A stretch of DNA of 64,000 nt from Bostrychus sinensis (Eukaryota > Chordata > Actinopteri > Gobiiformes > Eleotridae): the NCBI GenBank assembly GCA_020698575.1, contig CM036253.1, forward strand, positions 35,471,219 to 35,535,218. Direction: 5' to 3'. Under the pieces are notes generated by a model that ran no database searches, was not told the origin of the DNA, and worked only from the letters and a program-made list of their open reading frames with translations. Positions 1-10,487 of the stretch are shown here, one piece after another (the first letter of the stretch is position 1; each line of letters begins with the position of its first letter). Made by a program: the position numbers and the translations under genes.

Positions 1-147
1 CAAACTCGCTCACTGACTTTCATTTCAGTGATTGTTATCTGTGCTGAATGTTTATATTGTGAGATGTCTTTTTATGTTTACTGTGTTGTGACAGTCTGTG
101 ATAACCAATTTCCCCTTTGGGACAATAAAGTGTCTATCTATATATAG
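1..147 (+). mobile_element. 3' end of a non-LTR retrotransposon (LINE)
   Basis: The stretch ends in a 'tttcccctttgggacaataa' motif followed by a short run of TCTA/TATA units. This is the usual 3' terminus of several fish LINE families: a hairpin-like tail and then a microsatellite in place of poly(A). It abuts the retroviral Gag fragment at about 148, so it looks like an insertion or truncation at the 5' edge of the ERV remnant. The exact LINE family cannot be told from so short a tail. Confidence 0.5.
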
Positions 148-415
148 GGGCCTAAGCAAACCAAATCCTGGAGATAGATGTTTTTATTGCCACCAAATAG
201 GCCATAGGGCCTGTAATTGCTATATAAAAAGAAGAGATCAATTCAATATGTTTGATTTTAACAGGACGCTTCCTCCCCCTCTGAGAGGTTTCCCCTCAAG
301 AAGGGGAACCTCAACAAAACCACAACAGACAACTTCCACAAGGTTATCGTGCCCCATTGCCGCCACCACCTACACCTACAATACAACTATCCTCAACCTC
401 CTGCTTCTGCAGTAA
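148..415 (+). pseudogene. Outer ERV: Gag nucleocapsid fragment with zinc knuckle
   Basis: The reading frame holds a CX2CX4HX4C knuckle (CFYC-HQIG-H-RACN-C, about 179-220) followed by basic, proline-rich sequence, as in retroviral nucleocapsid. Matrix and capsid regions are missing because a LINE tail lies directly upstream. The first 17 or so codons of the open frame come from that tail, so its ATG at 98 is not a retroviral start. In retroviruses this domain binds the RNA genome during packaging. The fragment belongs with the protease 60 bp downstream. Confidence 0.7.
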
Positions 416-471
416 TATGGAGTAACAATTAGGACAACCGACAGAGGGACGCAGACAGTGTACTTTGTTTT

Positions 472-1017
472 GTGATTAATGCTCCCCAGTTGCAGTTATC
501 TCATAAACCATCTGAAATCCCACAGTTATGTTTGATGGTGGATGGTAAGAAGATTTCCTTCCTTACTGATACTGGGGCAACTATGTCATGTATTAATCAA
601 AAAGACATTTCATGTGCTACAGGAAAAGAAATTGTCATTTCTGTCGGTGTTTTGGGCATCCCGCAAACAAAACCTCTATCAGTTTCTCTCCAGGTAGAGT
701 TTGATGATTTAACATTGCAGCATTCTTTCATTTTGAGTGATACTGTTCCTTTGTCTCTCTTAGGGCGAGAGTTGTTGTGTAAACTTAACGCCAACATCAG
801 TTGCCCCCCTGATGGCGTAGAAATACACATCCCAACGTACAAGGTCCATCAATTGTTCGTGAATTCGCTAGAGGGTTCTCAATCGCATACAGCTGCCATG
901 GTATTGAGTGATACAGAGGGGATACGGCATCTGGTCTCATTGAAAGGTATCAAACAACTAGCCAAATGTCATCCGGCTGCAGCGGCTGGGATGCTTACTT
1001 TAAAACCAGTGGACTGA
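472..1017 (+). pseudogene. Outer ERV: retroviral aspartic protease
   Basis: The active-site motif DTGAT lies at residues 33-37 (from nt 568), and an LLGRELL segment near residue 100 matches the conserved C-terminal GRD-like segment of retropepsins. The family cleaves Gag-Pol polyproteins as a dimer. The frame continues past the folded domain and closes at 1017. Related coding sequence follows in shifted frames (1051-1290 and 1244-1441), so the copy is frame-damaged. Confidence 0.75.
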
Positions 1018-1661
1018 CCCTTCACAATCAAGGTAACTGACCCCACACAAATGCAGAGGGACTCACATTGTTTCTATTTGGGACCACTTGGTCTGTTATT
1101 GTTATGGAGAGACATTAGTGGACAAACTGAAACATTTGTATGTGCAGTGAAGAATGGGTTTGGTGATGTCATCACACCGCTTATTGTGTGTTGTGAACTG
1201 CATCTTTCTAAACCTCCAACTGAGGTAGAAAAAAATAAAGATTATGTTGTGTGGTCATATGAGCAAGAACCACCACACTTTTTTTATTAAAACATTGTCT
1301 GACTGCATACAACCCAAGATTGTTAATCAGACAAATACCCCAGTTCTATTACAGCTTCCTTCTGTCCTCGCTGAAGTACCACGTCAACAATGGGCATTAC
1401 ATGCTAATCATGTTGGTTTGTTAGACATACCTCCCTATTGAGCTAAAATTGATTACAATAAATACCCTGTTTACGTAAAACAATACCCTCTATCTCCAGA
1501 AAAGAAAAAAGGCATTCAACCAGTCATTGAAAGTCTACTACAGCAAGGGGAAATTGAAAAGCGACAATCTCCATATAACACACCAATTAATCCAATTCTT
1601 AAATCCGGTACGAATAAATATCGTTTTATGCAAGATTTAAGAAAAGTTAACGAAGCTATTT
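1018..1661 (+). pseudogene. Outer ERV: linker and N-terminal reverse transcriptase, interrupted
   Basis: Downstream of the protease the translation runs in at least two frames. An in-frame TGA occurs near 1439. RT fingers motifs are then readable at about 1442-1661, including PLSPEKKKGI, NTPINPILK and DLRKVNEA. This is the N-terminal part of a gamma/epsilon-type retroviral RT. Coding similarity stops at 1661, where the first copy of a long direct repeat begins. The RT palm reappears only at about 4148, so the domain is split by 2.5 kb and some residues between the halves are absent. Confidence 0.75.
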
Positions 1662-2196
1662 TGGCATAGCGGGAGTAAGAGAGGAAAAAGGGAGGGGGGG
1701 GGGGGGGGGGGGGGGGGGTTAAATTATTTGCCTTCATAATCCATAACATACAATCAGTTCCAAGAGTATTGACTGGCCGATGCACAGACAGCAGAGTGTA
1801 TAAAAACAGTTCATCTTTGCAGGGTACACAGGCATCACAGAAAGATGCGTTCAACAGTTGGATACCTCAGTTACCCTGTTCAGCTGTGCGGTAGCCTTTG
1901 GATAAAGCACCTGCATGCTAAAAACAACAGCATGTTATCATTGGTGCTAGCGCACCATAAATGAGTGGTACCACAAAATAAACTGTCACTTGCCGGCGTA
2001 CATATGGCAATTAAGTTGCTGGCCTGACGCCTTTTCGGAACGACAGCTTTAACACACAACTCGACCAACTTGCACAGCCACGGCCCCGCTTATGCAGCGG
2101 TGGGTGATGTCAGTGGTGGGAGTGGTCACACCAGGTGAGAGACCCTTCTTCTTATAGAGCGTGATCTCAATCTGATTGGCTAATCAGTAGAGGTGC
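1662..2196. repeat. LTR-like long direct repeat, copy 1 (with poly-G tract)
   Basis: It starts TGGCATAGCGGGAG and ends with GATTGGCTAATCAG then AGAGGTGC, matching 3217-4143 along its length. Compared with copy 2 it lacks a block of nearly 200 bp, replaced by an uninterrupted run of 25 G (1694-1718), and a block of about 240 bp between CACAGAAAG and ATGCGTTC near 1844. A pair of long direct repeats around a non-coding interior is the layout of a non-autonomous LTR element, but no clear TG...CA ends, primer site or target duplication was found. Confidence 0.55.
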
Positions 2197-3216
2197 GTTA
2201 GGCTACCACTACATTCTACCCCTCCCTTTTGCATCGTCGTCCCGACAATGACCCAACGTGACACGCACTAGGACCAAACACTAACACACTACACACAGAA
2301 GGGGTGTTAAAGCACTCCTCTCCTTGGGGTTTAAAAACCTTGCAAGCCTCTATGGCTAGACACTACGGACCCACTGTCCAGCCAGAGCGCCTTGATGCTG
2401 TCCCGCCTCTAATGTCAAACAATGTTGCAGCAGTGTAACAATGGCGGCGCGCACAAACCCCTGCTCAACCGATTTAACCTCTTTCCAAACCTCCCCTTCT
2501 ACATGCCTAAATGAAACGAATGCCTGATCACCTAGACACAAATGCATTGTGCCCATATACGTCTGTGTTTCCCTTACCTCTTCACTTAATACTGCATGTC
2601 AGACCTTTCTTATGCCATGACACAAAGCCCATACCTAGGGTATTTGCAGAAGGGTTGGAAGGTGAAGCAGGAAGAACAGATGGCCCAGCACAAATCGAGA
2701 GGTACCGAATGCTCTTGACATATTTAATTGTTATGATCAGCTTAAAACTGCGCTGCCAGATCTCCCAACTCCTGTGGTTTCTACAGCAGATTAAATAATA
2801 AAAAAATATGCTGCTGTGATAGCCATTTTTACATCAATACACTTCATACAGATGACTAGAGGTATTAGCAATAAGAAATGGCCAATAGGATTACTCCAGT
2901 AGTGTGCCAATTCCTAAAATACAGAAAGTCTAAAACATGTACTTTCACTGTAAGCCTGTGTAATTGTACAAAGTACAGGAAAAAAGAGTTATAATACATG
3001 CAAGTTAAAAACACAGCAAATCAATGCAAAATGCTCTATTATACATCAAAACACAGCACAGGGTCAAGTACATTTCTCCATTTTCTACATACACTACTTT
3101 TAGCAACAGGGATACTGTAGGCTATTACCATACACCATCTTATGTAAAACAATACCTCACAGTCTTAAAAATGAATCTGTCCACAATCAGTTTATCCTGA
3201 AAAACAACGCCAAATG
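2197..3216. other. Non-coding interior between the long direct repeats
   Basis: About 1 kb with no recognisable retroviral domain and no frame longer than about 95 codons. It begins with C-rich sequence and becomes AT-rich after about 2780. It is interpreted as the interior of a non-autonomous (TRIM/LARD-like) element because it lies exactly between the two repeats. I recognise no gene in it. Confidence 0.4.
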
Positions 3217-4143
3217 TGGCATAGCGGGAGCAAGAGAGGAAAAGGCGGGGAGAGGCTATACAATCAGGCCTGTCCAACAGCACCACCCCAGATGCAATCC
3301 CAGGAAAATAAATATCTAAATTTCACCCGTACTATAAGGCAACACAGGTTCGTTAAACCGAGTGGACAGACACATTAAATGATACAAATAATTTAATTTA
3401 TTAATAGTTATGATTTTGTTTAAAAGTTAAATCATTTGCCTTCATAGTCCATAACATACAAGTCAGTTCCAAGAGTATGGACTGGGCAATGCACAGACAG
3501 CAGAGTACACAGGCATCACAGAAAGCAGCATCCCAACAAAAAGGGGAGGCAGGGAGCACTGGCAGGACCCTAAAACAAGAAAAGTACATTTAGCCCATGC
3601 ACATGGGCGCTGTTTAATGCAGGCTACGAGACAGTGGACACCTACCGAGGGAACAATGCATGACACTTGCCGAAGCAGCTGTACAGAGACCCCGAACACA
3701 ATAACGCCGCAGTACACAGCAGATCCAGCACAGGAAGAGCTATGGCTTCACCTGGAGCGCTGGCGCGCAGATGCGTTCAACAGTTGTATACCTCAGTTAC
3801 CCTGTTCAGCTGTGCGGTAGCCTTCGGACAAAGCGCCTGCATGCTAAAAACAACAGCATGTTAGCATTGGTGCTAGCGCACCATAAATGAGCGCTACCAC
3901 AAAATAAACTGTCGCTTACTGGCGTACATATGGCAATTAAGTTGCTGGCTTAACGCCTTAAGTTGCTGGCTTGACGCCTTTTCGGAAAGACAACTTTAAC
4001 ACACAACTTGACCAACTTGCACAGCCGTGGCCCCGCTTATGTAGCGGTGGGTGACGTCAGAGGTGGGAGAGGTCAGACCAGGTGAGAGACCCCTCTTCTT
4101 ATAGACCGTGATCTCAATCTGATTGGCTAATCAGCAGAGGTGC
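3217..4143. repeat. LTR-like long direct repeat, copy 2
   Basis: The longer copy of the repeat seen at 1662-2196, about 927 bp. It shares both termini and most internal sequence with copy 1. A short local tandem duplication (AAGTTGCTGGCTT...ACGCC) occurs at about 3925-3980 and is single in copy 1. Near the 3' end are a TCTTATAGA segment and an inverted CCAAT-like GATTGGCT, as might be found in an LTR promoter; this is suggestive only. Retroviral RT coding resumes directly after the repeat. Confidence 0.55.
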
Positions 4144-4144
4144 T

Positions 4145-4431
4145 GACTATACGGTCATGGACTTGTGTTCTGCCTAGTTTTTGATACCCATACACAAGAA
4201 GACACAAGACTTATTAGCATTTACGATCAATGGCACTCAGTATTCCTGGCTCCGGTTACCTATGGCATTAGTTGATTCAGCTGAAGTTTTCTGTCAAGCG
4301 GTATATATGCACCTGTCTCATCTTGTTCTACCGGGGCCCTCGGCAATATTGCAGTATGTTGACGATATACTGGTAGCCTCTCCCACAGAGTTAGACTGTA
4401 TACAAGACTCCCTCGCACTCCTCACACACCT
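4145..4431 (+). pseudogene. Outer ERV: reverse transcriptase palm with YVDD box
   Basis: The RT metal-binding motif A (TVMDL...) is readable from 4148 but is followed by a TAG stop at 4175-4177. The frame then continues open through the primer-grip region to a YVDD catalytic box (4355-4366) and on to about 4431. YVDD is typical of retroviral RTs. Similarity ends abruptly at about 4431, where a - strand element begins. The stop and the missing stretch upstream show the copy is not functional. Confidence 0.8.
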
Positions 4432-5040
4432 CGCTAATGGTGGACAGCTCCAGGCCAATGGCAGGTTTGTCAGTCTGTGGAGCTGTGACCACGCAATCAG
4501 CCTGGGTGTTTCGCAGGGTTGCACCAATGAGATTCTGTTGGCATTGAGTCTCCAGAGGAGGAGCTAGAGCACAGAAGGAGTTGTCCTTTGAACTCGGAGA
4601 GTCATGTTTTGGACTTGGTGCAATGGTTAAAGATTGTGCTGGGGTGGCATCAAGGACATAGCAGTGAGGGTTGGAGGGAAAGATGGGAAGAGAGAAAGGC
4701 AGAGGTTCGTGAACCTGTGCCCAGATTTTCAATTTCTGAAAATCAATAAGTGGCTCAAAGCGATTTAGAAGGTCCATGCCGGCGAAGAAAGGAACTGTAT
4801 CAATTGGTGACATGTACACTGGGTGAATCAGTGTCATTGGTCCAATGGTCAGTTGCACTAAGGCCATCTCTGTGAGAGTGGTAAAGCAATCTGAGTATGG
4901 TTGGACTTCAAGGGAGCAGGGGCAAGACTTCAGGTCTTGATGTGAGCATTGTGTCGCCGCTTGTAAAGCTTTGAAAAGACTGGCTGACATCAGACTGACG
5001 TCTGCAGCCGTATCAAGAAGTGCGTCATGGACCCGCTTGT
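4432..5040 (-). pseudogene. Antisense retroelement: protease domain
   Basis: On the - strand a frame carries an aspartic-protease-like site, DTAAD (nt 5014-5000), followed by SLMSASLFKAL and, about 80 residues on, PFFAGMDLLNRF, matching the GxDLL turn of retropepsins. The third residue of the catalytic triplet is Ala instead of Gly, so activity is doubtful. The upstream frame (5414-5025) ends just before this segment in another frame, which implies a frameshift. The element is cut at about 4432, before any RT domain, where it meets the + strand ERV. Confidence 0.65.
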
Positions 5041-6108
5041 GTGACTGGGAGATAGGGTTTACAAGCTACTCCTTTTTCAGAGATGTTGCACAAGAATTGC
5101 CGAAATGGTGGTTCATATTTAATGATTGAAGGGTCATCGGTGCATGGGTCAGTGGCGGGACTTATCTGCACCACCATGACAGTGCTAGGCAACGTTGAGT
5201 CGTCCTTTTTCCTGTCAGGTGTGAGAGCAGTATGTTGGGCCACTGGGTCATAGGTCGGGGCCAAGTTTGGTTTTGGTCCTTCGGCCCCTAAGCAGAGGTT
5301 TTTAATTGACCCTTCTGATTGATGACATCTAGGTTCCTTGTGGCTTTCGGGATTCACAGAGGTCAGAGTGAAAAGGTCAGCCTTACCTTTATTTTTCTTA
5401 CGTGCTTGAAGCAAGATTCGTCAGATTGTTTCCATATCTTCTTCGCTAAGTTCCAATGAACTGTCTGAGTCTATGGGGTCCTTAGCCTGAGTGTCTGGTT
5501 TAGTCTGGGCCTGCTTACCAGACTCAGGACAAGGGCCTGAGTCTGGTAAGCAGGCCCAAACTAAACTTCCCTTCTTTGAGGCCATTTCTTTGGACTGTAT
5601 TGACTCGGTGGGAATTGGTCTCGAGCCCAATAATGTTTTCCTTTTCTTTCTTTGCGAAAGTTGTGGGGACCCCCTTGATTCGAGTGAAGTCTGGCCCGAG
5701 GTTTATTGTTGGGATCGATAGTCATTTGTCCCTGACCATGTCTGGTTTCGATTCTGATAGTTTCTTCCTTTGAATGGTTTTGGTTTCTTTTCATGTCTGA
5801 TAGAAAGGAGTGACTTCCCACATTTTCGTGGTTGTAGCCAGACGTTCCTTCCAATTCTAAAGACTGTGACACAGTGAAGACTGATGGGAGTTCTTCAGAT
5901 TTGGTCGTTGTAGATTTCTGTTTTGTAAAGGCTCTCACAGCTAGCTCCCGAAGCTGGCGGCTAGTCTGTGTGAGTGGGCATGCTGCAACACCAAGATGGC
6001 GGCTCGTAGTAGGGTGGAGGTTATGAATGAAAAGGGTTTTGAAGTTTTTATCCTCCTCCATGTCTGGTTCATTACATGAGCCAAAGTAAGCCTTTCGTAA
6101 GCGATGGT
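5025..6108 (-). pseudogene. Antisense retroelement: C-terminal Gag region
   Basis: Three successive - strand frames (6061-5561, 5630-5421, 5414-5025) are hydrophilic, rich in Lys, Ser and Gln, and continue the Gag-like protein from the other side of the solo LTR. A HYWARDQFPPSQ stretch recalls the second half of a nucleocapsid knuckle, but the cysteines are absent. The pieces lie in different frames. A strong 30-bp inverted repeat (5499-5565) lies between Gag and the protease. I cannot assign the element to a named family. Confidence 0.55.
5499..5565. repeat. 30-bp near-perfect inverted repeat (hairpin)
   Basis: Arms 5499-5528 and 5536-5565 pair at 29 of 30 positions around a 7-nt loop (5529-5535). 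It falls in the antisense retroelement between its last Gag-like frame and its protease frame. Confidence 0.85.
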
Positions 6109-6596
6109 TGTACTGGACTCGTAGAAGCCTTTCCCACTATCCAGTTAGATAAACACCTCCACACAATAAGTCACAGACGCCAGGATGGGTTTGGACTGCT
6201 CTTTATATGGCAGGTGTAAAACTGTAATAAACAAATACAGTACATAAGGAAATACACAAAAAGGTAACAGTAAATGAGTTTGACATGCCAATGCTAATCC
6301 GAGTACACTCTACACCATCAATGTGAAATGAACTACGCATGGCATGTAAATAATAACTTAAGACCAACAGGAACTGCTTAAATGCGCTATTTTTATGCTT
6401 AATTGTAGCTTTTACATGTTATTCATAGTAATACTCACAAGGGATGCCTTTCATGAACTCAGAACACAATTCGCTGCTGCCTTTGTCAATACACTTTACG
6501 TACAGCAGCACACGGCCTGCAGGCTTACTTCCTGCTTCTCTTAAAGGGCCAGCGTACCAAACTAAACCACACTAAATGGCAGGCCAGAACAATGGT
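6104..6596. mobile_element. Solo LTR flanked by ATGGT duplication
   Basis: The segment 6109-6591 (483 bp) starts TGTACTGG and ends CAGAACA, the canonical TG...CA LTR ends, and is bounded by a perfect 5-bp direct repeat ATGGT (6104-6108 and 6592-6596). It interrupts the - strand Gag reading frame: Gag-like coding stops on one side and resumes on the other. No coding interior or second LTR is present, so this is a solo LTR left by recombination between the two LTRs of a provirus. Orientation is uncertain. Confidence 0.85.
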
Positions 6597-8224
6597 AATA
6601 AACTTGAGGGGTCTCTTGGTGTGCTTGTTTCACTGCTAGAGCGGCTGTCAGACCCGAAGTGATGGTAGCATCTGAATACTCTTCAATGAGTGACTGACAA
6701 AGAAGCTCATAGTCTTTGCGAACATAAGCAGGTTGACGTTCAATAAAACTGCTAAAGTCGCGACTTGACGTTAGTTTGATTAGAAAGATCCAATCTTCTA
6801 AAGATGCATCTGGAATTCTGTCTAAGTAGAAGTCAATGTCTCTAAGATAGGTACTGGTATCATTAGCGGCACCAGGTTGAGGTTCAAAGCGCAAAATGTG
6901 TCGAGCTATTTTGTCCAAATCCCGGTCTGATGGGCCATAGCTGCTGTACCTACCTGGAGAAGGTCTTGGCAGTGTCAGAGCTGTATCTCTGTAACCCGAG
7001 CGTAGTCTGTCAGAGTCTCTGTAGCCCGAGCGCAGTCTGTCAGAGTCTCTGTAGTCCAAGCGTGGTCTGTCAGAGTCTCTGTAGTCCAGCCGTAGTCTGT
7101 CAGAGTCTTTGTAGTCCGATCGAAGTCTGTCAGAGTCTCTGTAGTCCAGGTGCAGTCTGTCACCTGTGTATTGTCGCTCGGAGTCTCCATAATTTGTGCG
7201 TCTCTCCGTCTCACTGAAGCGTAACTGTCTAGGACCAAATGCTGGAGTTGTTAGTGAGGAGAGGCCCTCTAAAGGGGTTTCCCTCCTGTCTAGTGGAACG
7301 ACAGTTGAATAGCCTTTGTCAGTCTTAGGTTTGTACCCTATTTCCTTACCTGAGCGTTCTTCTTTCTCAACATTGAGTGGTTGTCTTCCACTTCCTGTCG
7401 AATCTTGGAGAAGCTCTCTCCGAAGGCGAGCTATATAATCCTGATTTTCATCTCTTTGTCGCATCAAGCTTCTCACTTGATCTGTAAGGTCTCGTATTTC
7501 TTGGGTGGTCTGTGAAGGTAGATCTGCTGAACTACTAGCGCCACCGCCTGTCTTCATTGGTTCATCACGCCTACTGGTCGCCTCTCGACCGAGCATGGAA
7601 AGGGACTGCTTTGTGTTATTGAGCTTAGCGCGAACAGCAGCTAGCTCTCGCTGTCTTTCTGTCAGAGCTTGCTGTGTCTTAACCAGCTCTGTGTTTGCAG
7701 TGGTTAGCTGCCTTTCTTGTTCAGATAAATTTGTTTTTGCCTCTTGTAGGTCAGTTTTCAGTGCAGAAGTGTGCATCTTCTGAACCTGTGGAAGAGCCAT
7801 CGTCTTCTTCTAGTGTTTTAACGCGGGTCTCAAGTTCCTCTTTCTGTCTTTGTGACTCCGCCAAAGATGCTTTCATTGCATCAACTTCAGCTTTGAGAGC
7901 TTTATTCTCTTCTTGGGCGCGTGTAGCTTTACGTTGATGTTGGTTGGTACTACGCTCTAGTAAGCTTTCCGTTTGTTTTAGCCAGAAATTCATCAAAATG
8001 GCCATCTGACCAAGCCATCTGGTTAGCTTTTTATCCTTTGGTGCTGTGGTTAGGCCTATACTTACCAGGGAAGCCATGGAGTTTTCAAGTTCAGAGGGTT
8101 TCATCCTCTGAATTTCACTCATGTAGATGGGCAGTAACTTCTCAGTTACTTCTCCGAGAACTGTATCCAGATGAGCAAGAGCATCTATCTGAGCAAACTC
8201 ATCATGTGAGGTTGGGTTTTCCAT
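6597..8224 (-). pseudogene. Antisense retroelement: Gag (N-terminal, coiled coil and capsid)
   Basis: Two overlapping - strand frames, 8224-7751 (157 codons, good ATG) and 7800-6562 (412 codons), together form a Gag-like protein. Its N-terminal helical region is followed by a long coiled coil rich in Glu, Gln and Lys (about 7980-7430), a Arg/Asp/Ser tandem repeat (7170-6983), and then a capsid-like helical domain with FIERQPAYVRKDYELL near the end. The overlap at about 7780 marks a frameshift, and the last residues of the second frame already come from the inserted solo LTR. Family assignment is uncertain. Confidence 0.6.
6983..7170 (-). repeat. 30-bp tandem repeat inside Gag (about six copies)
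   Basis: Period-30 repeats based on GTCTGTCAGAGTCTCTGTAG encode repeats of the decapeptide type DYRDSDRLRS on the - strand. The copies differ at a few codons and the frame is kept across the array. Confidence 0.8.
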
Positions 8225-8656
8225 GTTTGTTTACAGTTGTGAAACAAACAAAACGAGAAGAGAAGAATTATTATTTGTTAAAGGAGAATTTCCTTTAAAA
8301 TGTGTTGGTTATGTGTCACGCAGTATTGAAATACTGTGGTTTTGTTTGGCTAGCCTTAAACTGAGTGAAGTGAGGCTGTAGTGAAATTAGTGTTTTGCTT
8401 TATTGTTGTTATTATTTGGTAATTAAATAGTGAGAGGAGAAACTGAGTTAATAACAGTAGCAATCCTTGCAGTTCAGTGTTAATCAGATCTGCAATCAAT
8501 TAACAGTGGTGTAAAACAAGGTCACTATATGCTATTAGTGAGTGAGTAGGGCCTGGTATTGTAACAGTAGTCATGCAGAAAAACAGTTGTCAGTCGTGAG
8601 GTGCAGAGGTATAAACTTTTCAGCAAAGCAAATGAAACCAAAGCAGCTCAAAGTGA
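8225..8656. other. Leader-like non-coding stretch upstream of antisense gag
   Basis: AT-rich sequence 5' of the antisense Gag start, with no recognised domain. It may be the untranslated leader of that element; no primer binding site or LTR edge was identified. Confidence 0.3.
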
Positions 8657-9159
8657 CAAGTATTCAAATCAATTCAATTCAGTTTTATTTGTATAGCCCA
8701 ATATCACAACAAAAGTCGCCTCAAAGGGCTTCACAAACAGTTGATCAAACATAAACACACAATCAGACTTAACACACAATCAGCACAAACAATAACTACA
8801 CTAAACTAAACAGAGCCAGGACACTCCTGTCCTTAGACCCTCCTTCTCGGTAAGGAAAAACTCCCAAAAAATCCAGCTACGGGAAAAAAGAAGAAACCTT
8901 ATGGAGCCCAACTGAAGGAGAGATCCTCTCCCAGGACGGACAGGCAATGCATCTAGGACTGTTAGTCCCTTAGTTCATCTATAGGATCATAGATCAGCTC
9001 TGTAAGGATTCATCCAGACGAGAGTGGGTGAGATAGGTTGAGGAAGTCCATAGGATGCAGCAGGTGGCCTCATCCAGACAGGTGAGTGGGGCGAGATAGG
9101 TCCGGGAGATCCAGGCTGCAGCAGGGACCTCATCCAGACAGCTGAGTGGGGCAAGTATT
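8657..9159 (+). mobile_element. Dispersed teleost repeat with 8-bp duplication (copy 1)
   Basis: The repeat 8665-9151 begins with CAATTCAATT-type sequence and TTTTATTTGTATAGCCCAAT, includes TCTCGGTAAGGAAAAACTC, and is flanked by an identical 8-bp repeat CAAGTATT (8657-8664, 9152-9159). The same family occurs at about 24511-24960 and 62463-62714. It is a non-coding dispersed element common in teleosts; I do not assign a class with certainty. It lies in the 5' part of the antisense retroelement. Confidence 0.75.
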
Positions 9160-10189
9160 AGTATTAGCACTTATAATTTGAGGCTATAAGTGTTAAACAT
9201 CAGCATGTGAGACTCAAGTTACCCGTCATACACAAGGCCAAAGCTGGACATTGCAGTGTAGTGACATCAAAGCTACAATATGCAGAGTAGGAGAAGTTAA
9301 TCAGGTGATTGTAAATTGAAGTTATAGCAATAAGTCAAAATAGAGCAATTTAGCAGCAACAAGATTAACCAGCACTGCAGATAATGGGCAGGAAAGATAC
9401 AACTTTAAATTAAATTGCAGCTAAAATTGACTGAAATGGCTAAGTCAATTAGTTAAATGTCATTGTATTGTTTGTAGATGAAGGAAAGAATTTTGAATCA
9501 GTGTTCAAACATTGATTTTGCTCTAATTATGAATAAACCGCTAATTTGTTAGACTATTTTTATTCACAGTTGGGTTTTTCCTTGCAGCTACTCAAAGTAC
9601 CCACTAGATGGAGCCAAGGCTCGTGCAAACAATTTGCTTAGCCCTTCCCTTGGTGGGATCGCGTCATACGTCATCAGACGCGTCACGCGTCTAGGTCCGC
9701 CCTGTTGAGGTGGACCCGTGTTGAGCCAAAATGGCGTCAGTTTCTCTGACTTCGGCCTGAGCAACAAGTTGCAACAACTTTACTTAACAGGACTTTTAGC
9801 AGTTCTTCACAGAGAACACAAAGCAACAGGTCGTCCTGTAGCAGACATTTCACTCCACTAGAGCAATGGGAGCAGTTCATAAGTCTTTACAGACAGCTTG
9901 AGGCAAACTATTTTAGCTTAGCCTAGCTTAGCACTTAGCGTGTTGCAGTTAATTCAAGTGTTCAGATTCCGGGCCGGGTTTATCCGGTTATATCTGAATT
10001 AATCGGGAAATCAACTCCGGAATCTCGTGAAGTTAATTTTTCTCATAGATATAAGAGTCAAAATCAAACTCTGGCCCAGCGCATCAGTAAAACGTCTCAA
10101 GGCCTTTTAACAATTAAAATGTTCGCTATGGGTGATTTCTACCACATAGACTTAATTACATGGATCCGTACATTAGCGTTATCAGCGCG
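9160..10189. other. Unassigned stretch, probably LTR/leader of the antisense retroelement
   Basis: About 1 kb with no long frame. It has a CpG-containing segment near 9660-9730 (TCATACGTCATCAGACGCG) and TTAGCTTAGCCTAGCTTAGC near 9910. Its position between antisense gag and the point where the outer ERV RNase H resumes suggests it holds the LTR and leader of the antisense element, but no LTR pair was seen. Confidence 0.3.
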
Positions 10190-10487
10190 CATTTGGTCTT
10201 TTCACAGTCAGCAAGCGTCAAGCATCACAGCAGTAAACAGCGCATTAAATCACGTACCCGTTTCTTCTGCTCAAGCAGCAGCTTTGGGTCGAGCTTGTAA
10301 ACTGGCTAAAGATAAAAAGGTCACCATTTATACAGATTCTAAGAATGCCTTCTCCGTAGCACATGATTTTGGTAAAATATGGGAAAATAGGGGTTTCATA
10401 GCTGCAGTTGGTAAGCCAATTCAGCACTCTGAGTTAGTCCTGTTGCATGCTATGATGTTACCCTCTGAAACTGCTATTGTCAAGTGT
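10190..10487 (+). pseudogene. Outer ERV: RNase H domain, first part
   Basis: The frame contains SSAQAAALGRACKLAK followed by IYTDSKNAF, the acidic-residue motifs of retroviral RNase H (Glu is replaced by Ala in the first motif, Asp is present in TDS). It then runs to PSETAIVKC. The family removes the RNA strand of the RNA/DNA hybrid. Similarity ends at about 10487 and continues at about 12105, so the domain is split by a 1.6 kb insert. The connection and the preceding RT thumb are lost to the antisense insertion. Confidence 0.75.

Noticed and set aside
6975..7238. Regular repeats that might suggest a CRISPR array
   Set aside because: The units are contiguous 30-bp copies with no unique spacers, and they keep the Gag reading frame. 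The genome is eukaryotic.
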